Below are positions 11,927 through 24,193 of a DNA stretch of 64,000 bases, piece after piece (position 1 is the first letter of the stretch; every line of letters begins with the position of its first letter). The position numbers and the translations under genes are program-made. The notes under the pieces were generated by a model. The model worked only from the letters and a program-made list of their open reading frames with translations. It did no database searches and was not told the origin of the DNA. Source of the DNA: Perkinsus olseni (lineage: Eukaryota > Perkinsozoa > Perkinsida > Perkinsidae); NCBI GenBank assembly GCA_013115135.1, contig JABANP010000035.1, positions 62,001 to 126,000 of the forward strand. The letters are read 5' to 3'.

Positions 11927-12389
11927 GTCGCCTTTCTTGTATTGGATTGAGTGTGCGTCCTACTCGACTGGTCCGGTCAGCAGCTGTAGTCTTTTCTCAG
12001 GTATTAATACATTTGGCACGTCAGGTGTGGACACTAAGCGTAAAGTAATATGTACCTTTATCTTCCCGCCTAAGGTGTTCTATAATATGTTATTTCGAAA
12101 ACAGAAGCCTATCATTATTACCTTGCCGTTAATGCGTCTCATCCTCTCATATTGGGGTTCTCGAGTTACCTGTCTGCCCGGGTTCGGTAGTGAGAATTCT
12201 TCGAACCCCAGCAGCGGAGCGGCTTGACGGCAGCCGATCTGGCCCACCGCACAATGCTAGGGGTTCCTCTGGCGCTCGCGTCATCGGTAGCCCTACTCTC
12301 CATCGACTATTGAGCAAATAAGTTAAGTTTTAGAATTAAAGAGGCCTGATCTGGGGATTTTCGTTCAGTTTCTCAGTCCGCTGCTCCCC
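11927..12389. other. Intergenic region
   Basis: AT-rich spacer with short frames only; it should contain the 3' UTR of the membrane protein and the promoter of the WD40 gene. Nothing else recognised. Confidence 0.45.
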
Positions 12390-13775
12390 ATGGCGCGTCA
12401 AGGTTCCTTAGAAGCGGGCACAATATTGATAACAGGGGACGTGAGCAAAGAGTGCTCAGTGACGGCGTTGGCGTCTCAGCCTGGCTCCCCGGATATGATC
12501 TGGGCGGCGAGGGAAGATAAATGCCTCCTCGGCATTGATACACGTTCTAATGTTGTAGAGGTGAGAAGATGGAGATTTTGGTTCAGATCGGGTACATCTG
12601 TTGTGGTGTGCGTGTCGTTGGGCGGCCACTGGCAACCCATTCGTGGCTGCATATCTCCGCCGCGGGCCGACTTCCGAACTTTTTCAGACTCGTATAACGT
12701 TACCTGCTGGTGGTGAGCTGGTTGGGAGTTGCGTGGCCTCGGCTACCTCTGTTTATGTCGGCGCGGAGTCTAATATCCTCAATTACGACACACGCAAGGG
12801 GTTACTGACAGCGGCGTATGTTCCTCAAAACCAGGTTTGGTCAGAAAGCGCGGCTCCGTGAAGCATGTGTATCGTATTGTCAGACTAATGAGGTCAACAA
12901 TTTCTCTCTATCACCGGATGGCAGTCAACTGCTCGTGCCCACTGACGAAGGGGAGCTGGTGTTCCTCAACGCAAGCACTTTGGCGAAATGTCGCGAGACA
13001 ATACGGATAAACGATGAGGAGCAGGTCTCACTTCGGGTTAGTTCTCCGCCGTTACAGTGCCTTGAGTGTTCCAGGTCTGCTCCTGCGTCACAGCGCGCAC
13101 TTCCCTCTCTAACCCCTCAACGACGATTGACGTTCTCACTGGCGGGTTCGACTGTACTGTGCGGCGTTTTGCTGTTGAAAAAGAGAACTACAGAGTGCGC
13201 GGTACACTCGACGTTAGCAATGCGGTTAAAGTGAGGAACGAGAAGCGACGTGAGCGGAGCTCCACGACTCTCCGCCACAGGACGAAAATTCTGCCCTGCC
13301 GCTCGCCTTCAATCCCCCCTTCGTCAACTGCATCGAGTTCGACTCATTCTCGAACGACTCGGCTGTCGCGGGGACTGGCAACGGCTCCCTATGCCTGATG
13401 AAGTTCCGGGGCGACTCGATCAACTTCAAGGACCTCCGAACAAGCATACTCAGAGTGAGATCGAATGCCACTTCCTGTTTGCGCCCATCGTCATATGCTT
13501 CCGACTGCAAACCGCCCATCGCCTCATCCACTCAGATACCTGCTCATAGCCAGGCAGTAGCCGACCTGACCTGCCTACGAGGTCGGCGCGTAGCCTCTGT
13601 TGGATCTGATGGACGGCTTGCACTATCGTCTCTACTCGGCAGTGCACCCAGGGTTCTGCAGCAAGTTGATCTGGGCTGGAAGCCTTCCGCGGTTCGTTCT
13701 GTGGGGACCGATGGTCTTACCGTCGTCGTCGGTGGAGTTGATGGCCAACTTCAATGCTTTGATGTACGGTCATAA
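12390..13775 (+). CDS. WD40-repeat protein, WDR53-like
   Basis: A single beta-propeller protein spread over about seven exons. The start ATG is at 12390 (MARQGSLEAG) and the stop TAA at 13773. Repeats are visible as blades such as VYVGAESNILNYDTRKG, NNFSLSPDGSQLLVPTDEG, DVLTGGFDCTVRRFAV, VNCIEFDSFSNDSAVAGTG, RRVASVGSDGRLALSSL and TVVVGGVDGQLQCFDVRS. The order of the fourth and fifth blades, with a PPFVN segment leading into a blade ending LCLMKF, resembles the human WDR53 pattern from memory. Introns are short and phase changes force them, for example one ending CAG near 13070 and one ending near 13560. WDR53 proteins have been described as CUL4-DDB1 substrate receptors; that role is not shown here. 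The general WD40 call is firm, the subfamily is not. Confidence 0.7.
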
Positions 13776-14306
13776 ACGATGATGAGATCGATCCAAGTTT
13801 ACCAGAGCAACCAGAGGGTGGTGTTCAACCAGTGGATTGTACTCGCGCCTTCGGGCGGGCGCTAAATCGATAAATTAGCGCAACATTCAATTTTCCGCTG
13901 TCACACATACCCACGATGCTCTTGAACACCTCATCGACAACAGCAGATATACATGAGATGCGAACTGTCTGTCTCGTAACGAGGGAGAGAGATCGTCGGA
14001 AGCAATACTTGGTGAGTCGTTCTCGAGGTAGTCTTGATCACACCAACGAACAGAGGAAAGGTTCCAAACCAGCTTGAGAGAGAACTAGGCCCAACACGGA
14101 GGTTGAACGTCTTGCAGTCTAACTTCGCGCTTTCACGGGACTCATTGTCATGTTGTGATGAGTTCCTTGTCGCGAGAAATAAGCTCGTGGCAGTTGTCGT
14201 AGCGTTCTCTGGTCTCGTTGGTAGGGGATGGACTTCTTGTTGTCAGGAATCGCGGCTCCCCGCGATTTACGATCCGAAGTCCACGAGGAGAAAAAAAGGA
14301 GCGCGT
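13776..14306. other. Intergenic region
   Basis: Half a kilobase with short overlapping frames on both strands and no recognised product. It probably holds the promoter of the GAF/coiled-coil gene. Confidence 0.45.
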
Positions 14307-17300
14307 ATGGGTGAGACGGCTCCGGGTAGTAACAAGGCTTCTCTCGGATTTTGGAGTCCACTTATCTTCTCGCTCAGCATCGCCCAAACGCGAGAAAGCG
14401 GCCGCGTCAGCCGAACTAGGCAATACGACACCGAGCTCTTGGGCCCCTGAGCTTCCTGTGGACTCACTGGCAGCGTTCTCATCATCCACTTGGAAGTGAG
14501 TCGCCCTCTGGAGATCACGAGTGGCCCGTAGCAGTGGCAGCGGGTGGAGCTCTTCAGGACGGATTTCTCATCGGCGCGGAGTCGCGCTGGTTATACGCAA
14601 CGCTTGAAGGACATACGTGAAGCCTACGGGGTGATCTCGAATGCAAACAAATCAGACGAGGCCAAGCTCGATCATAGAGTAGCTTTGGGACTTCTAGCTC
14701 ATATGATGAAGAACAATCATTTTGAATGTGCTAATGGCAGGTCTCGCAGCTTCTGGATATGTGCGTGGACATAGTTGAGAAAAACAGAAGAAGCGTAAGA
14801 AGGAAGAGCAACTTTCTCTCCAGTTCAAGCCCATGCCCAGCGCATACTGGGCAGCCCAGTTAGTCTTCAGTGACCTTGATGGTTGCCTTCTAGGTTGGGA
14901 CCAAGTTCGAGGGGCGCTGACGCAAATGGCCAGGCGTACTGATTCTCTGGAAACAGTTCGGATCGTCGAGAACCTTGCACTGGATTTGGGTGACACTATG
15001 AAAGTGGAATCGCGCATCGTTGAGTTGAGCAAAAAGGTAATAACCTCCTCGATGCCCTTGGTGGTGTGGTTGTCGATGTTTGCGTTGAGCGACTAGTTCG
15101 TACCTTGTGCGCAGGTTCACGCCTCTTCGGTCAATCATAGAGCCGCTGAGAACAAGTGCGAGACACTTCGGAAACAGGTAGTCCGGGTACCGACCCGCTA
15201 GTCCTCTGTGAGGTTGCCCTGCACCCTTTCTGCTCACAACTCTTCATTCGTCCCTGGGTGCATTTTCGGTGTTTTTAAGGCCAAGAAGCTGGAGTCGGAA
15301 TTGACGGTTACCAAAATTGAGCTGGCTAACAGAACGAAAGAATGTGGAGCATTGCAGCGGAGAGTGAATGCGAGTGCTCGGAGGTAGTAGGCCACGCGGG
15401 CGTGTCCGTTGGGCGCTTGACGGGAGTTCTTCTGTCTTCGTCGTGCGCGGTTCACGGGGAATGTCTCATTTGCTGCTGAAGGTACGAACAGCTATCGAAG
15501 AACGTCGATACGCTACAGCGTGAGCTAGCTATTGCTACGGCGGAACTAGAAGCGCGAGAGAATGGTGCCCAGCCGAATCGAAACTCACTAGCCACTTCCA
15601 GGGGTAGTACGGATCAAGGACGCGTCGTGTATAGCGCTTCCAGGCTCGAGAGACTCAGATGAGAGAGGCGCGCATGCGAAGCGAGCCCGTTATCTTGCCA
15701 ACCAACTGGCCCTAGCCGTAGGAAAGCGTCAGCTCCGCAGCATTGATAGCTGCCTCCTTCAGATGCAGCAACTGGCAGCATTGGAGAGACAGAAGAAGTG
15801 GTGGATGGCAAAGAGCGCGGTTCTCGAGGCAGAAGCATCATCATTGATCGCCTACAACGAGAATGTCACAGCGTAAGGCCGTAGCGGCACTTTTCCTCGA
15901 GGTGGAATCGGTATACAGGGCCAGCGCGGATGAAGACATGCGGTCAAGACTGACTCATCTCGTGTGGAAGATTATGAACGAAAGCCCATTAGAGGACGGG
16001 TAAGTAGTGAGCTCGCAGCGCATCATCAGTCCGCTAGTTACGTCTCAGGTATGGGTTTGTTAATACGGTTGCTCAACTGAAGGGCATCCTCAGCGAGGGT
16101 GTTGGTAAAAAGGTCAACAAGTTGCCCGAGATAACGCCGTATCACCAACGTGGCACCACCATGGTAGAAGAACCGGTCGGGTTGTCCAAACACTTCTGTA
16201 CCATCAGATAACACCGTTCAAGGCGAATGGTATTCCGATTCCCAAGGGCTACATGGTTCTGTCTCCACAGCAAATCGACTTTTTGACGATGGTAGTAACC
16301 AGGCCGGATTTTGCGTCGTCATCAGCGGAAACGAGCTCAGGTCACGTCCACTCGTGGAAGATGTGCATTGCCCTACCTCTGCGACGCCGATTCCGTTGCG
16401 ACTGAGCGCGGACGACAAGACTGCATCAACGCGCTAGGGACTGAGTTCTGGGCGCAACAGAGGTCCGGAAAATATCCCAGGAGGGGCCGCTGTATAGTTG
16501 TGATCATCCGCTCGTTATTGCGACCTAGCAGATACGCCAACGCAGTTTCCAAGGCATTCGGTCGACTGAAGGATTTGTTCGAGGTGCACGCAATCGACCA
16601 CCTAATCAACACCCTCATTGTAACGTGCTCACTCGCTAGCGAATCACACGACCTCGTCCTTCTCGCTAGAGCATCACCTGCGAGGCTCTTGATTGCGACC
16701 GAGGCTCTTTATGGGTGGTGGACTCGACGCAGGGGATTATGTGGACTTACGTCCAGAACGCGGGCGAGACCGAATTCAGGAGGCTAGAGGTACCGTGACT
16801 GGATGGCTCAAGTGGGCACAGGGTGATGGTCAGATGGAACTCCCTAAGCGGGGAACAGACCCGTACTCGGAGAACATAGGCCTGGTGGCGAGTGCCTACC
16901 TTCTCAAGGAAGCCATAAGCATTTACAATGCATACGAGGATAAGCGTTTCAACAGGAGGTGGGCGAGCAAGCGAGGCCCTAGAGTTCGGAATAGCTGCTC
17001 TGCCTAACGTGCAGTTTCGATCGCATCACAAACTATCGCACGAGATCAGTGCTGTGTCTACCGGTCGTTAACGAGGGCAGGGTTACATGCATCGTGAGTC
17101 AAAGGCAGCTGCACGCGCGACAGACAGGATGTGAGCGCTGATAAAATCGACCCCCCTCAGGTACAAGCAGTGAACAAACGGCGAGATCCAGTATTCGACA
17201 AGGACGATGAAACGATCCTGAGAAATATTGCGGTACTAAGAACGCTGAACGATCGAGCTTCACCGCGAGGATCTCAGGTCCTGGGGCTGGAGATGGTTAT

Positions 17301-19089
17301 GGTATTCGAAAAAACGGCCGTCAGCGGATGGTCGATGAAGCGTGAGCCGGCTAAATCTCAATGTTTGCCGAGTGACTCTGGTGATTTACAGGTCAGACCT
17401 ACTTACTGCAATTTGCCACGGAGATGATGCAATACTGCACGAAGCCGAGCACACTGGTGAACTTGCTGACGCTGTAATAGGGTAGACCGCGAACTCGCGA
17501 GAGTGTAGCGCACCCGCGCCGTCTACCAGTCACAGCCTTCTAAACTTTTGAGCCAAAGCGTCTTCGCAATTTCTGTAGCCGATATCTAGTCCTGGTAGAG
17601 ATTTTTCCACCAAATTTCCACCAAATTTTTCCACTCCGAACGGGTATGCATGTTGTTGTGGATAGCTGAATACGTGGGTTGCTGCTTCACCTCAAGGTAC
17701 CTGAACGAGTTATTCCAAGCGAAGGAAGTTGCCCTTCACCTCGTCGTGGGTGGCGTGACCGCACAAATTGTGAGAGCGACCCGTTCGAGCATAGTCTTGA
17801 GCAAAATGTCTCAGATCGCTGGCGGGTCTCAGCGTAGCCACGCCACCCCAACCGAGGCTCAGAAACAGCTGGATAAGAACCTCAGACCATGCTTGGCAGG
17901 AATGACAGGAATCGTGGGGTTAACGGTAGTTCAGAGAACCGCCCTCTTGTATAAAGTGCGCTTGAATGACGTCAATCTTTCTACTGATTAGGCGAATTCT
18001 CGGTGCCCTCAAACTTTCTCCTTCCCATCGCCGGGGTCAAGCAGATCATCGAGACGAATACACGTAGTGATCGGTTCCTGGCCAGACAACACCGAGAAGA
18101 ATTGTGCGATTTTTAGGATAAGCTAAGCGGTGTCTATGATGCTTTGGTCGACTTGTCCCCTCCGGAGTTGGTCGATAGCAATTTGCGTAGGAACAGCAGG
18201 AAAGAGAGGTGATGCACTTCCCACTGGCCAAGGTTCGGTCAGCCCTATGCGAAACGCAGATACGTACTGCAGTCCTATCCGTTGTTTGATAAGAGAACTA
18301 CAACAGCGGTCCTGCAGTTCGTTTGCGCTGACGGGAAGAGAACGACCTTCGGCAACGATGAAGTGTTCGATCCTTTCAATGTTGGTCATACTAAGGTAGA
18401 AGCAAAATCTCATCTCGCCACCTCAATTGGCATTCGCTTACCCGCAGGTTCTGAAACAGATATGCAACTATGTCGTGGTTCTACTGAGAGAGTGGTACCC
18501 GGTGGCCGACCGTCGGGCTCTCCATGACATTTGGGCCAAGGCTGCTAAGAATGTGAATCCAGCGGACACCAGTTGTGTCAGCAGGTGGGAATCTCGCGGC
18601 GCTGAGATCGGAGAGTGAATCTTCCTCTAACTTCCAGCTCCTACTGAGGACAACAAGGATGCCGTTCACTCGGAGGGGTCGGAAAGTGGTGAGTCGTAGA
18701 CCTGCAGCGAACATGGGCGCAGTTGCGTGGTCCCGCAGAATACAGCGCGGATCACGAGGACTCGGAGGAAGAGGGGGAGGAAGATGACGATGCTGTTGAA
18801 GTAACTGTCAGTGGTGGAGGACAACTATGGGGACTCACCGAAGAGGAACGTCAGATAGACTGGAGAACAGCTGAGGTAAATTGTGACAGAAAACCGCCAG
18901 CTGCGTGCATTGATTTATCTTCTTCGTTCCAGCCTGGATGGGACGTGCGGAGCCTTGCCACAATTTACCAATCATCATTCGAAGCGGGTCTTATGGCCGC
19001 TCAGGTAGACCGTGATAACGACCGTTACTCACTTTCCTCTGTCTTTGTATTCTCAGGACGTCGTCAACAATTTAATGAATGCGTCTTGA
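14307..19089 (+). CDS. Coiled-coil protein with tandem GAF-like domains, many exons
   Basis: ATG at 14307 starts MGETAPASPKREKAAA after removal of an intron ending at CTCAG near 14388. The N-terminal half is helical and coiled-coil: YTQRLKDIREAYGVIS, VRIVENLALDLGD, KKLESELTVTKIELANR, RRYEQLSKNVDTLQREL, QLAALERQKKWWM. The second half contains GAF folds. The clearest spans 16679-17230: CEALDCDRGSLWVVDSTQG, then NIGLVASAYLLKEAIS, YEDKRFNRR, LCLPVVNEGRVTCI and VQAVNKRRDPVFDKDDE, which is the canonical GAF order. A second less clear copy runs from about 17690 (LFQAKEVALHLVVGG, AGMTGIVGLTVV) to about 18400 (YPLFDKRTTTAVLQF). The tail has an acidic run (SEEEGEEDDDAVEV) and ends DVVNNLMNAS. No phosphodiesterase, kinase or cyclase domain is seen. 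Exon limits inside 15.6-16.7 kb are uncertain. A small-molecule (cyclic nucleotide) sensor on a structural scaffold is a guess. Confidence 0.6.
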
Positions 19090-19203
19090 GAGCACAGTTA
19101 ATCACTGGATCTTGTTATGGTCATGTACTGGGTTGTCGTCAGGACTCACAAAGACTTGCGTTCGAGCCAAGGGTTCAATGAGTTCTAGGTTTGTTCGCTT
19201 ATC

Positions 19204-22200
19204 ATGCTTTGGCGAAGGCGCGGACTTGAGCTACGAATAACCTCAATCACAATGTTGTTCCTGCCAGTGCTTGTGACGAGCTTTATTCATGTAGGATTCT
19301 GCCGAGCGTCACTGGTCGAACTTGATCCCTTCAAAGTCCCGGGGCGAGTCTGTTAGTAAGCCGCGAACGTTGGAGATCATGGGGTTACGTACACCGGTAT
19401 TGCTGTTCTATCTGTATCTGGAGAGTTGCGTTCAATGGTGGCTGGGTTGAGGTGACAGATGGAGCTGGGGGGCTTCTTAGCAGTAAACGAGACAGTGGTG
19501 GTCAAGTTTCTTATTTTTCCTTCGACAGATGGTGGAAAGTGGGGCCCTACCCACAGTGATCAACACGTTCCTGCCGTTACTGGTTGTCTTCGTGGCAGTG
19601 GCATACGTGTAATGCGCGGGGAAAGAGGGTTCTACTCCGAGGGACGCGTTGCCGCCAGCAACAGCTGGGTCAATGTTTCAAATCCGGAGCGGCATTGTGT
19701 CCACTCAGCATTCGAGCGAGAACTGAGTTGAAACCCATTCGGAGCTCATTGCCGGCAGGTACTTCGCAGGCGAATACGCTGGCCATGAGATTGTACATCA
19801 TAACAAAGCTTTTGTCCATCCCCCGGATAGGAAGCTGATCGATAAATATGATCTACTCCAAGTAATGACAGAGGGTCTTGTCACCTTTTTGAGTCCACGG
19901 CGAGAAACGTACGAGTGGTCGAATTCACAGGCACAGCTATCGGAAGAAGCTGCAACGCGGGAGAGAATAGAAGCTCATCCGAAGAGTGTTGTTCTCGGCT
20001 TCGGGGCATGCTTGGATGGGGTGTTACGCGAGGCACCGAGCTACTGAAGGAGGTAGTGGTCCCGTGGATGACCGCGTTGGCAGTTTTCGCTTGCCTCAGC
20101 TCGACATACAACCTGCCGAAGCATCCGCAAGATCATGATGTCATCAACAGCCCGCAGGATTTGGCCGAAACGTTCCACTACTTTTTTGAGCACGGCGCCG
20201 CGGCGGAAAGGTGATTTCTGTCAGACGCACCTCATACATTAGACGGCGATCGCCCAGATACGTGTCGAACAAGACTCTCTTCCATCAGCTGGTGACCGCT
20301 GTTCGTGGTTTTGGTGAGCAGCATGGTAGTTTCTGGCGATTCGGTGGCAATGCTCCTCACATGGGATGCAGAATACAGATGGAGGTAATATGATACCGGG
20401 TCGCGTGGGATCAGGGCTGCTTACAATGGATCTTTGTCATCTGAGCTGGGCCGCCATTGAGCAAGTCTTTCTTCCTCTCGGTCATCGGTCGAAGAAGAGT
20501 GATACTGGGTCTCCTGCTGATTCTTCATGGGCTCTGAGACTTCGTTGGTGTAGCTGAAATTCTGGCAAAGGTCTTAACGTCAGGGCCATAATGTTCTGCT
20601 CGGTGCACATGTGACGAAGGAGCTACGAGATCAGTTTGCTGCACCCTTGCCCGTGGCGGGAGGCCTAGCACCGACGTCGACGGAAGGTAGGCCTTGATGA
20701 AGCCCTTATGAGGTGAACCATATGCCTTGCAGACAGCGATGATATTCATATAATTTTGGAGAGTGTCTCCGACGAGTTGTGGGGCAATGACACCTGCCCA
20801 CGAGCTAATCGCCTAGGTAGTAATGGGACCGGTGATGCTGATCCTAATGAGTAAGAGTCTTGCTTCGAATGATGATTAATCGTTATGCTACTGGTGACAC
20901 TACCTACATGTGGTCGTGAACTCGGTGCGAAGAATCTCACTTTCGTTTGCTCAGCTCTCCACAGTGACGTCCACTCACCTTATCTACGTGGAATAGAGGA
21001 GGTTGAAGAAGAAATAGACTCCGGTGCGTTCAAGCCCGACGCTCTCGTTTTGGGTGCCTTCCAGATGATGGACGGGTAAGGTGCGCGGTACGGCCCGAGA
21101 CGAGAATACTGAGATCTCTAGGTTCCCGTTCCCGGCTGAGGGAGAACGGCTACAGAGGCTCCAACGGGCCAGACAGCTCATCGATGAGCAGGACCCTTCC
21201 GTTAAGGTCCATGTTGAACTCGCCAGTTTTGCCAATTGTGAGCCACGAATGCTCGTTCGTCATACCAACAAAGACTTCTATTCGGTTTTCAGCGGAGTTC
21301 ATGAAGGAGTTGTATGATACTGGTATGCTTACGAGGGTGGATAGCCTCGGAATGAACGAACAGGAGCTCACAACCTTCACGGACTGGTTGAGGTGATAAC
21401 CGGGTTCTTGCCTGCTAGGAGAAATATTTCCGGCTTCGTGCTGGTTATTATCGAGAGACTCTCGTCAATGATCACGGCCTGGAGTAGTTATCTCTGCCAT
21501 AGACGACGACGGTCATGTGACTGTGCCGATACCCTTTGACTTTCTCTCAGTAAGTCGCCTACAAGTGACGGAAGTCTGATCCGTGCGTCGGACTCTCGAC
21601 CGAAAGTCCGGAATGTTCTCGATGCTTTACGGAACCTTTGGAAGCTCATTGAGGACGCCAATGAAGGGATTGTACTATTGGGGTCTCAGTCGTGTCTTAG
21701 TTCGCTACACGTCCTCCGTAGGAACACGACCAGGAAGGTTACTCGTATCCATGTTCACACGCTGGCTTTCCAAGCTGTGATGATCAAGACCGGTGCATGG
21801 AACCGAACGTGAGTGCCTGTGCTAGAATCGGCCTCTGCAACTCCCACGAAATCAGGGCGGAGGCGATGAGCAAGGCGAGTCTCACAGCATTCCGACATGT
21901 CTGTGGGTTCGCAACTAACGAGGATATAGATCTCAATAAGGGCAAGGTACGATGGTCAGGTTACTCAGTATGTTGCGCCATGTAGGCCATGATTGAAGCC
22001 CCTAGTCGCAGGTTCTGTTATTCGATACCTTCGTGGATAGCGAGGACGAGGAGTTAGCGCAAAGGAGAGATGTGGTCAAGACTAGATTCCATAATGGGGT
22101 GGTGCCTAGCTGTTATTTCTCGCGCGGGAGTCGCTCGTTTCCAGGTTGTATGCTGGGACGACACTCGCGACTCCGACTCCAGCGAGAAGGTTACCATGTG

Positions 22201-22291
22201 TTTGAGTCCGAATATCATCTGCACGGACCCTGTAGCGACCATCGCGGCTGGAGACAACATCTCAGGCGCTGCGGTGGCGGTCCAAATTTAA
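19204..22291 (+). CDS. ADPGK: ADP-dependent glucokinase, with N-terminal hydrophobic anchor
   Basis: ADPGK phosphorylates glucose using ADP; the animal enzyme is an ER protein of the ribokinase-like fold. Recognisable blocks in order: KSVVLGFGACLDG with VLR (19985-20029), RGTELLKE, NSPQDLAETFHYFFEHGAA and AAER (about 20150-20212), FGGNAPHMG, NVLLGAHVTKELRDQF, EEEIDSGAFKPDALVLGAF with QMMDG, VKVHVELASFANCE, VDSLGMNEQELTTF, and near the C terminus IICTDPVATIAAGDNISG, which corresponds to the catalytic GxGD region (here AAGD). A possible first exon at 19204 encodes a basic then hydrophobic leader (SITMLFLPVLVTSFIHVG), consistent with ER targeting. About ten introns interrupt it. Between 20029 and 20032 the conserved frame jumps by two bases without a possible intron. 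The stop is TAA at 22289. Family call is firm; exon limits in 19.2-19.9 and 20.4-20.9 kb are weak. Confidence 0.8.
20021..20034 (+). other. Frame break in ADP-glucokinase
   Basis: The frame coding ACLDGVLR (ending CGC at 20027-20029) and the frame coding GTELLKE (starting GGC at 20032) are both needed to match the ADPGK block that reads ACVD...GVKLL in the human enzyme. They differ by two extra bases (or one missing). The gap is too short for an intron. It does not lie in a homopolymer, unlike the other frame breaks in this window. Confidence 0.5.
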
Positions 22292-22427
22292 CATCGAGAC
22301 AGTTTTATCTTGTATCAAAGAATAACTCGCGGCAAGGTTCCATCGTTACTTTAATGCTAAACACGCTCAGCAGTCGAGTTCGGAAGGTGGTATCCGGCCC
22401 GATTCCCCTTGCAGTTTCACTGCGCTA

Positions 22428-23949
22428 ATGCCGTATCGGCCGTCTGCATTGGGCCCTGATCTTGCTGGCGGCGGAGGTCATTCCGGGTCGCTTGCGGGCA
22501 TCGGGGCAGCCATGTCGTCGACAGTAACAACACACGCATGTCGAGTGAATGCCCACGCCTTTGCCGGCTTCCTCAGCGGGCTGTGTAATGCTGCAACTAC
22601 CGGCCCCAGTATCAACTCCTGAGTGCTCTCAGGTGCTACAGCTGCCCTCTATCCGCTGGAACTAGTGAAGGTGCATACGCAGCGGCACCACAATGGCATG
22701 GGTCGTCCCGATTTGCGGGCTATCTTCACGGATGTTGTCCGGAGAGAAGGCCTTCGCGCAAGCCTTTACAAAGGGATTCGGTAGGCGAGCAGTTCACTCC
22801 CGATGTTACGCACTCACCCTTCTCAGGAATTAGTCTCGTGGGGTCGTCACTCGCTTGGGGCCAATATTTTTACGGGTGAGATCATAGTACTGTCAGCGAG
22901 GCAGCCCCAGCCAGTTTGTCTCAGCTATAATGTACTGAAGTCGGCTAATCCTCTAAACCTTCCACCCGCATGGAACCACCTTGCTAGCGCATTCGCGGCT
23001 GGTTGTGCGGTAGTATCACTCCTACTCGCGATGGATCGTGTTGCTTGCATTCTTAATCCGGCTCTTGCTCTCAATGGGCATTTACGATTAAGATTTTGGC
23101 GTCGTTGGAAGCGTATCCCAGGTGCAAGCGTTGCTCTGCCCGTTATGGGTCGTCAAGGTCAACGTTCAACTCGGAGTTTATCCTGGGGGAACGGCAGGAT
23201 GCATCCGAGCACTATATCGGACGGAAGGTCTCTCTGGATTCTACAGAGGATTGGTAGGGTGCGATAGTTTCTTGCAGTTGAAAAGCGCCGTTCTTTGTAG
23301 ACGCCCGGTCTATGGGGATGCACTCAAGGTGCGGTACAGTTCATGGTCTACGAAGCGATGAGGTCATAAATGACACGAACATTCAGTTCGCCCACCATTT
23401 CGATTCCTCAGGTCAAAGCTGCAAGCCTATCACGGCACTGAGCAGCTCAGTCCAGCAGATACTATGCTTGCAACAACTATAGCGAAGTCAGCGTCGATGG
23501 TAAATCGGTAGTCGTGCTTTCGCGTGCGTGAGAGAATGCTCTTCTGCATGTCTGTGCTGATTCTGGTGTTGCAGTTTTCCTTTTTTGTTCAGATCATAAC
23601 GAACCCCATCACGGTCTTGACGGTGCGTATGAGAGATGCCGGTGTGAGAGGCTACAAATACGATAACATCTGGAATTCGATCAGAAGGTGAGTCAAGCTC
23701 GCCGTGCTTGCACCATGCCCGTCTTTCCTGTATGCCCATTTTCAGCATACTCGCCAAGGATGGCGTACTCGGTTTCTACAGAGGCGTGCTTGTTTCTTTG
23801 GTGAGTCGGCTCTTGTTCAAAAGTGACCGCACACGCTGCTGTCTGCTCAGGTCCGCGTGATGCCCGCTCAGTGGTGCACTTTTGTAACTTACGAATGCGT
23901 GAAGGACGCCATCCTCCGTTACCAGGAGACTAACTGCCCTGGCTGCTAG
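22428..23949 (+). CDS. Mitochondrial carrier (SLC25), folate/FAD transporter-like
   Basis: An inner-mitochondrial-membrane exchanger with the three expected carrier repeats over about nine exons. The start is ATG 22428, followed by a Gly/Ser-rich leader. Repeat 1 has FAGFLSG then YPLELVKVHTQRHH with GLRASLYKGIR; repeat 2 has WNHLASAFAAGC, CPLWVVKVNVQ and RTEGLSGFYRGLV; repeat 3 has TNPITVLTVRMRD, YDNIWNSIRSI, DGVLGFYRGVL and RVMPAQWCTFVTYECV. The PLWVVK and RVxPAxxxTFVxYE signatures are typical of the SLC25A32/33/36 branch (folate, FAD, pyrimidine nucleotides). Introns are GT-AG and short, for example those ending near 22630, 23132 and 23604. The stop is TAG at 23947. The substrate is not established by sequence. 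Confidence 0.85.
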
Positions 23950-24193
23950 TCAGAGTGACCTTGATTCCTTGTTTCTCACTGAGTTGTCCCTATTGACCCG
24001 CTGTACCATATGTGATACTGTTAGAGAACGAATGTAGGATTATTCATCGAGCCCGAATCGGAAGAATTTGTCCCAGGCCAGCCTTGATGTGGTTTCTCTC
24101 TCAACATCGGATGAGTTGAGCTAACTTCCTAGTTCAAGCCGCCCTAGGACGGTTGAAGGAGGCGTTGGAGTCACCCTTGTCTAGTATGACACA

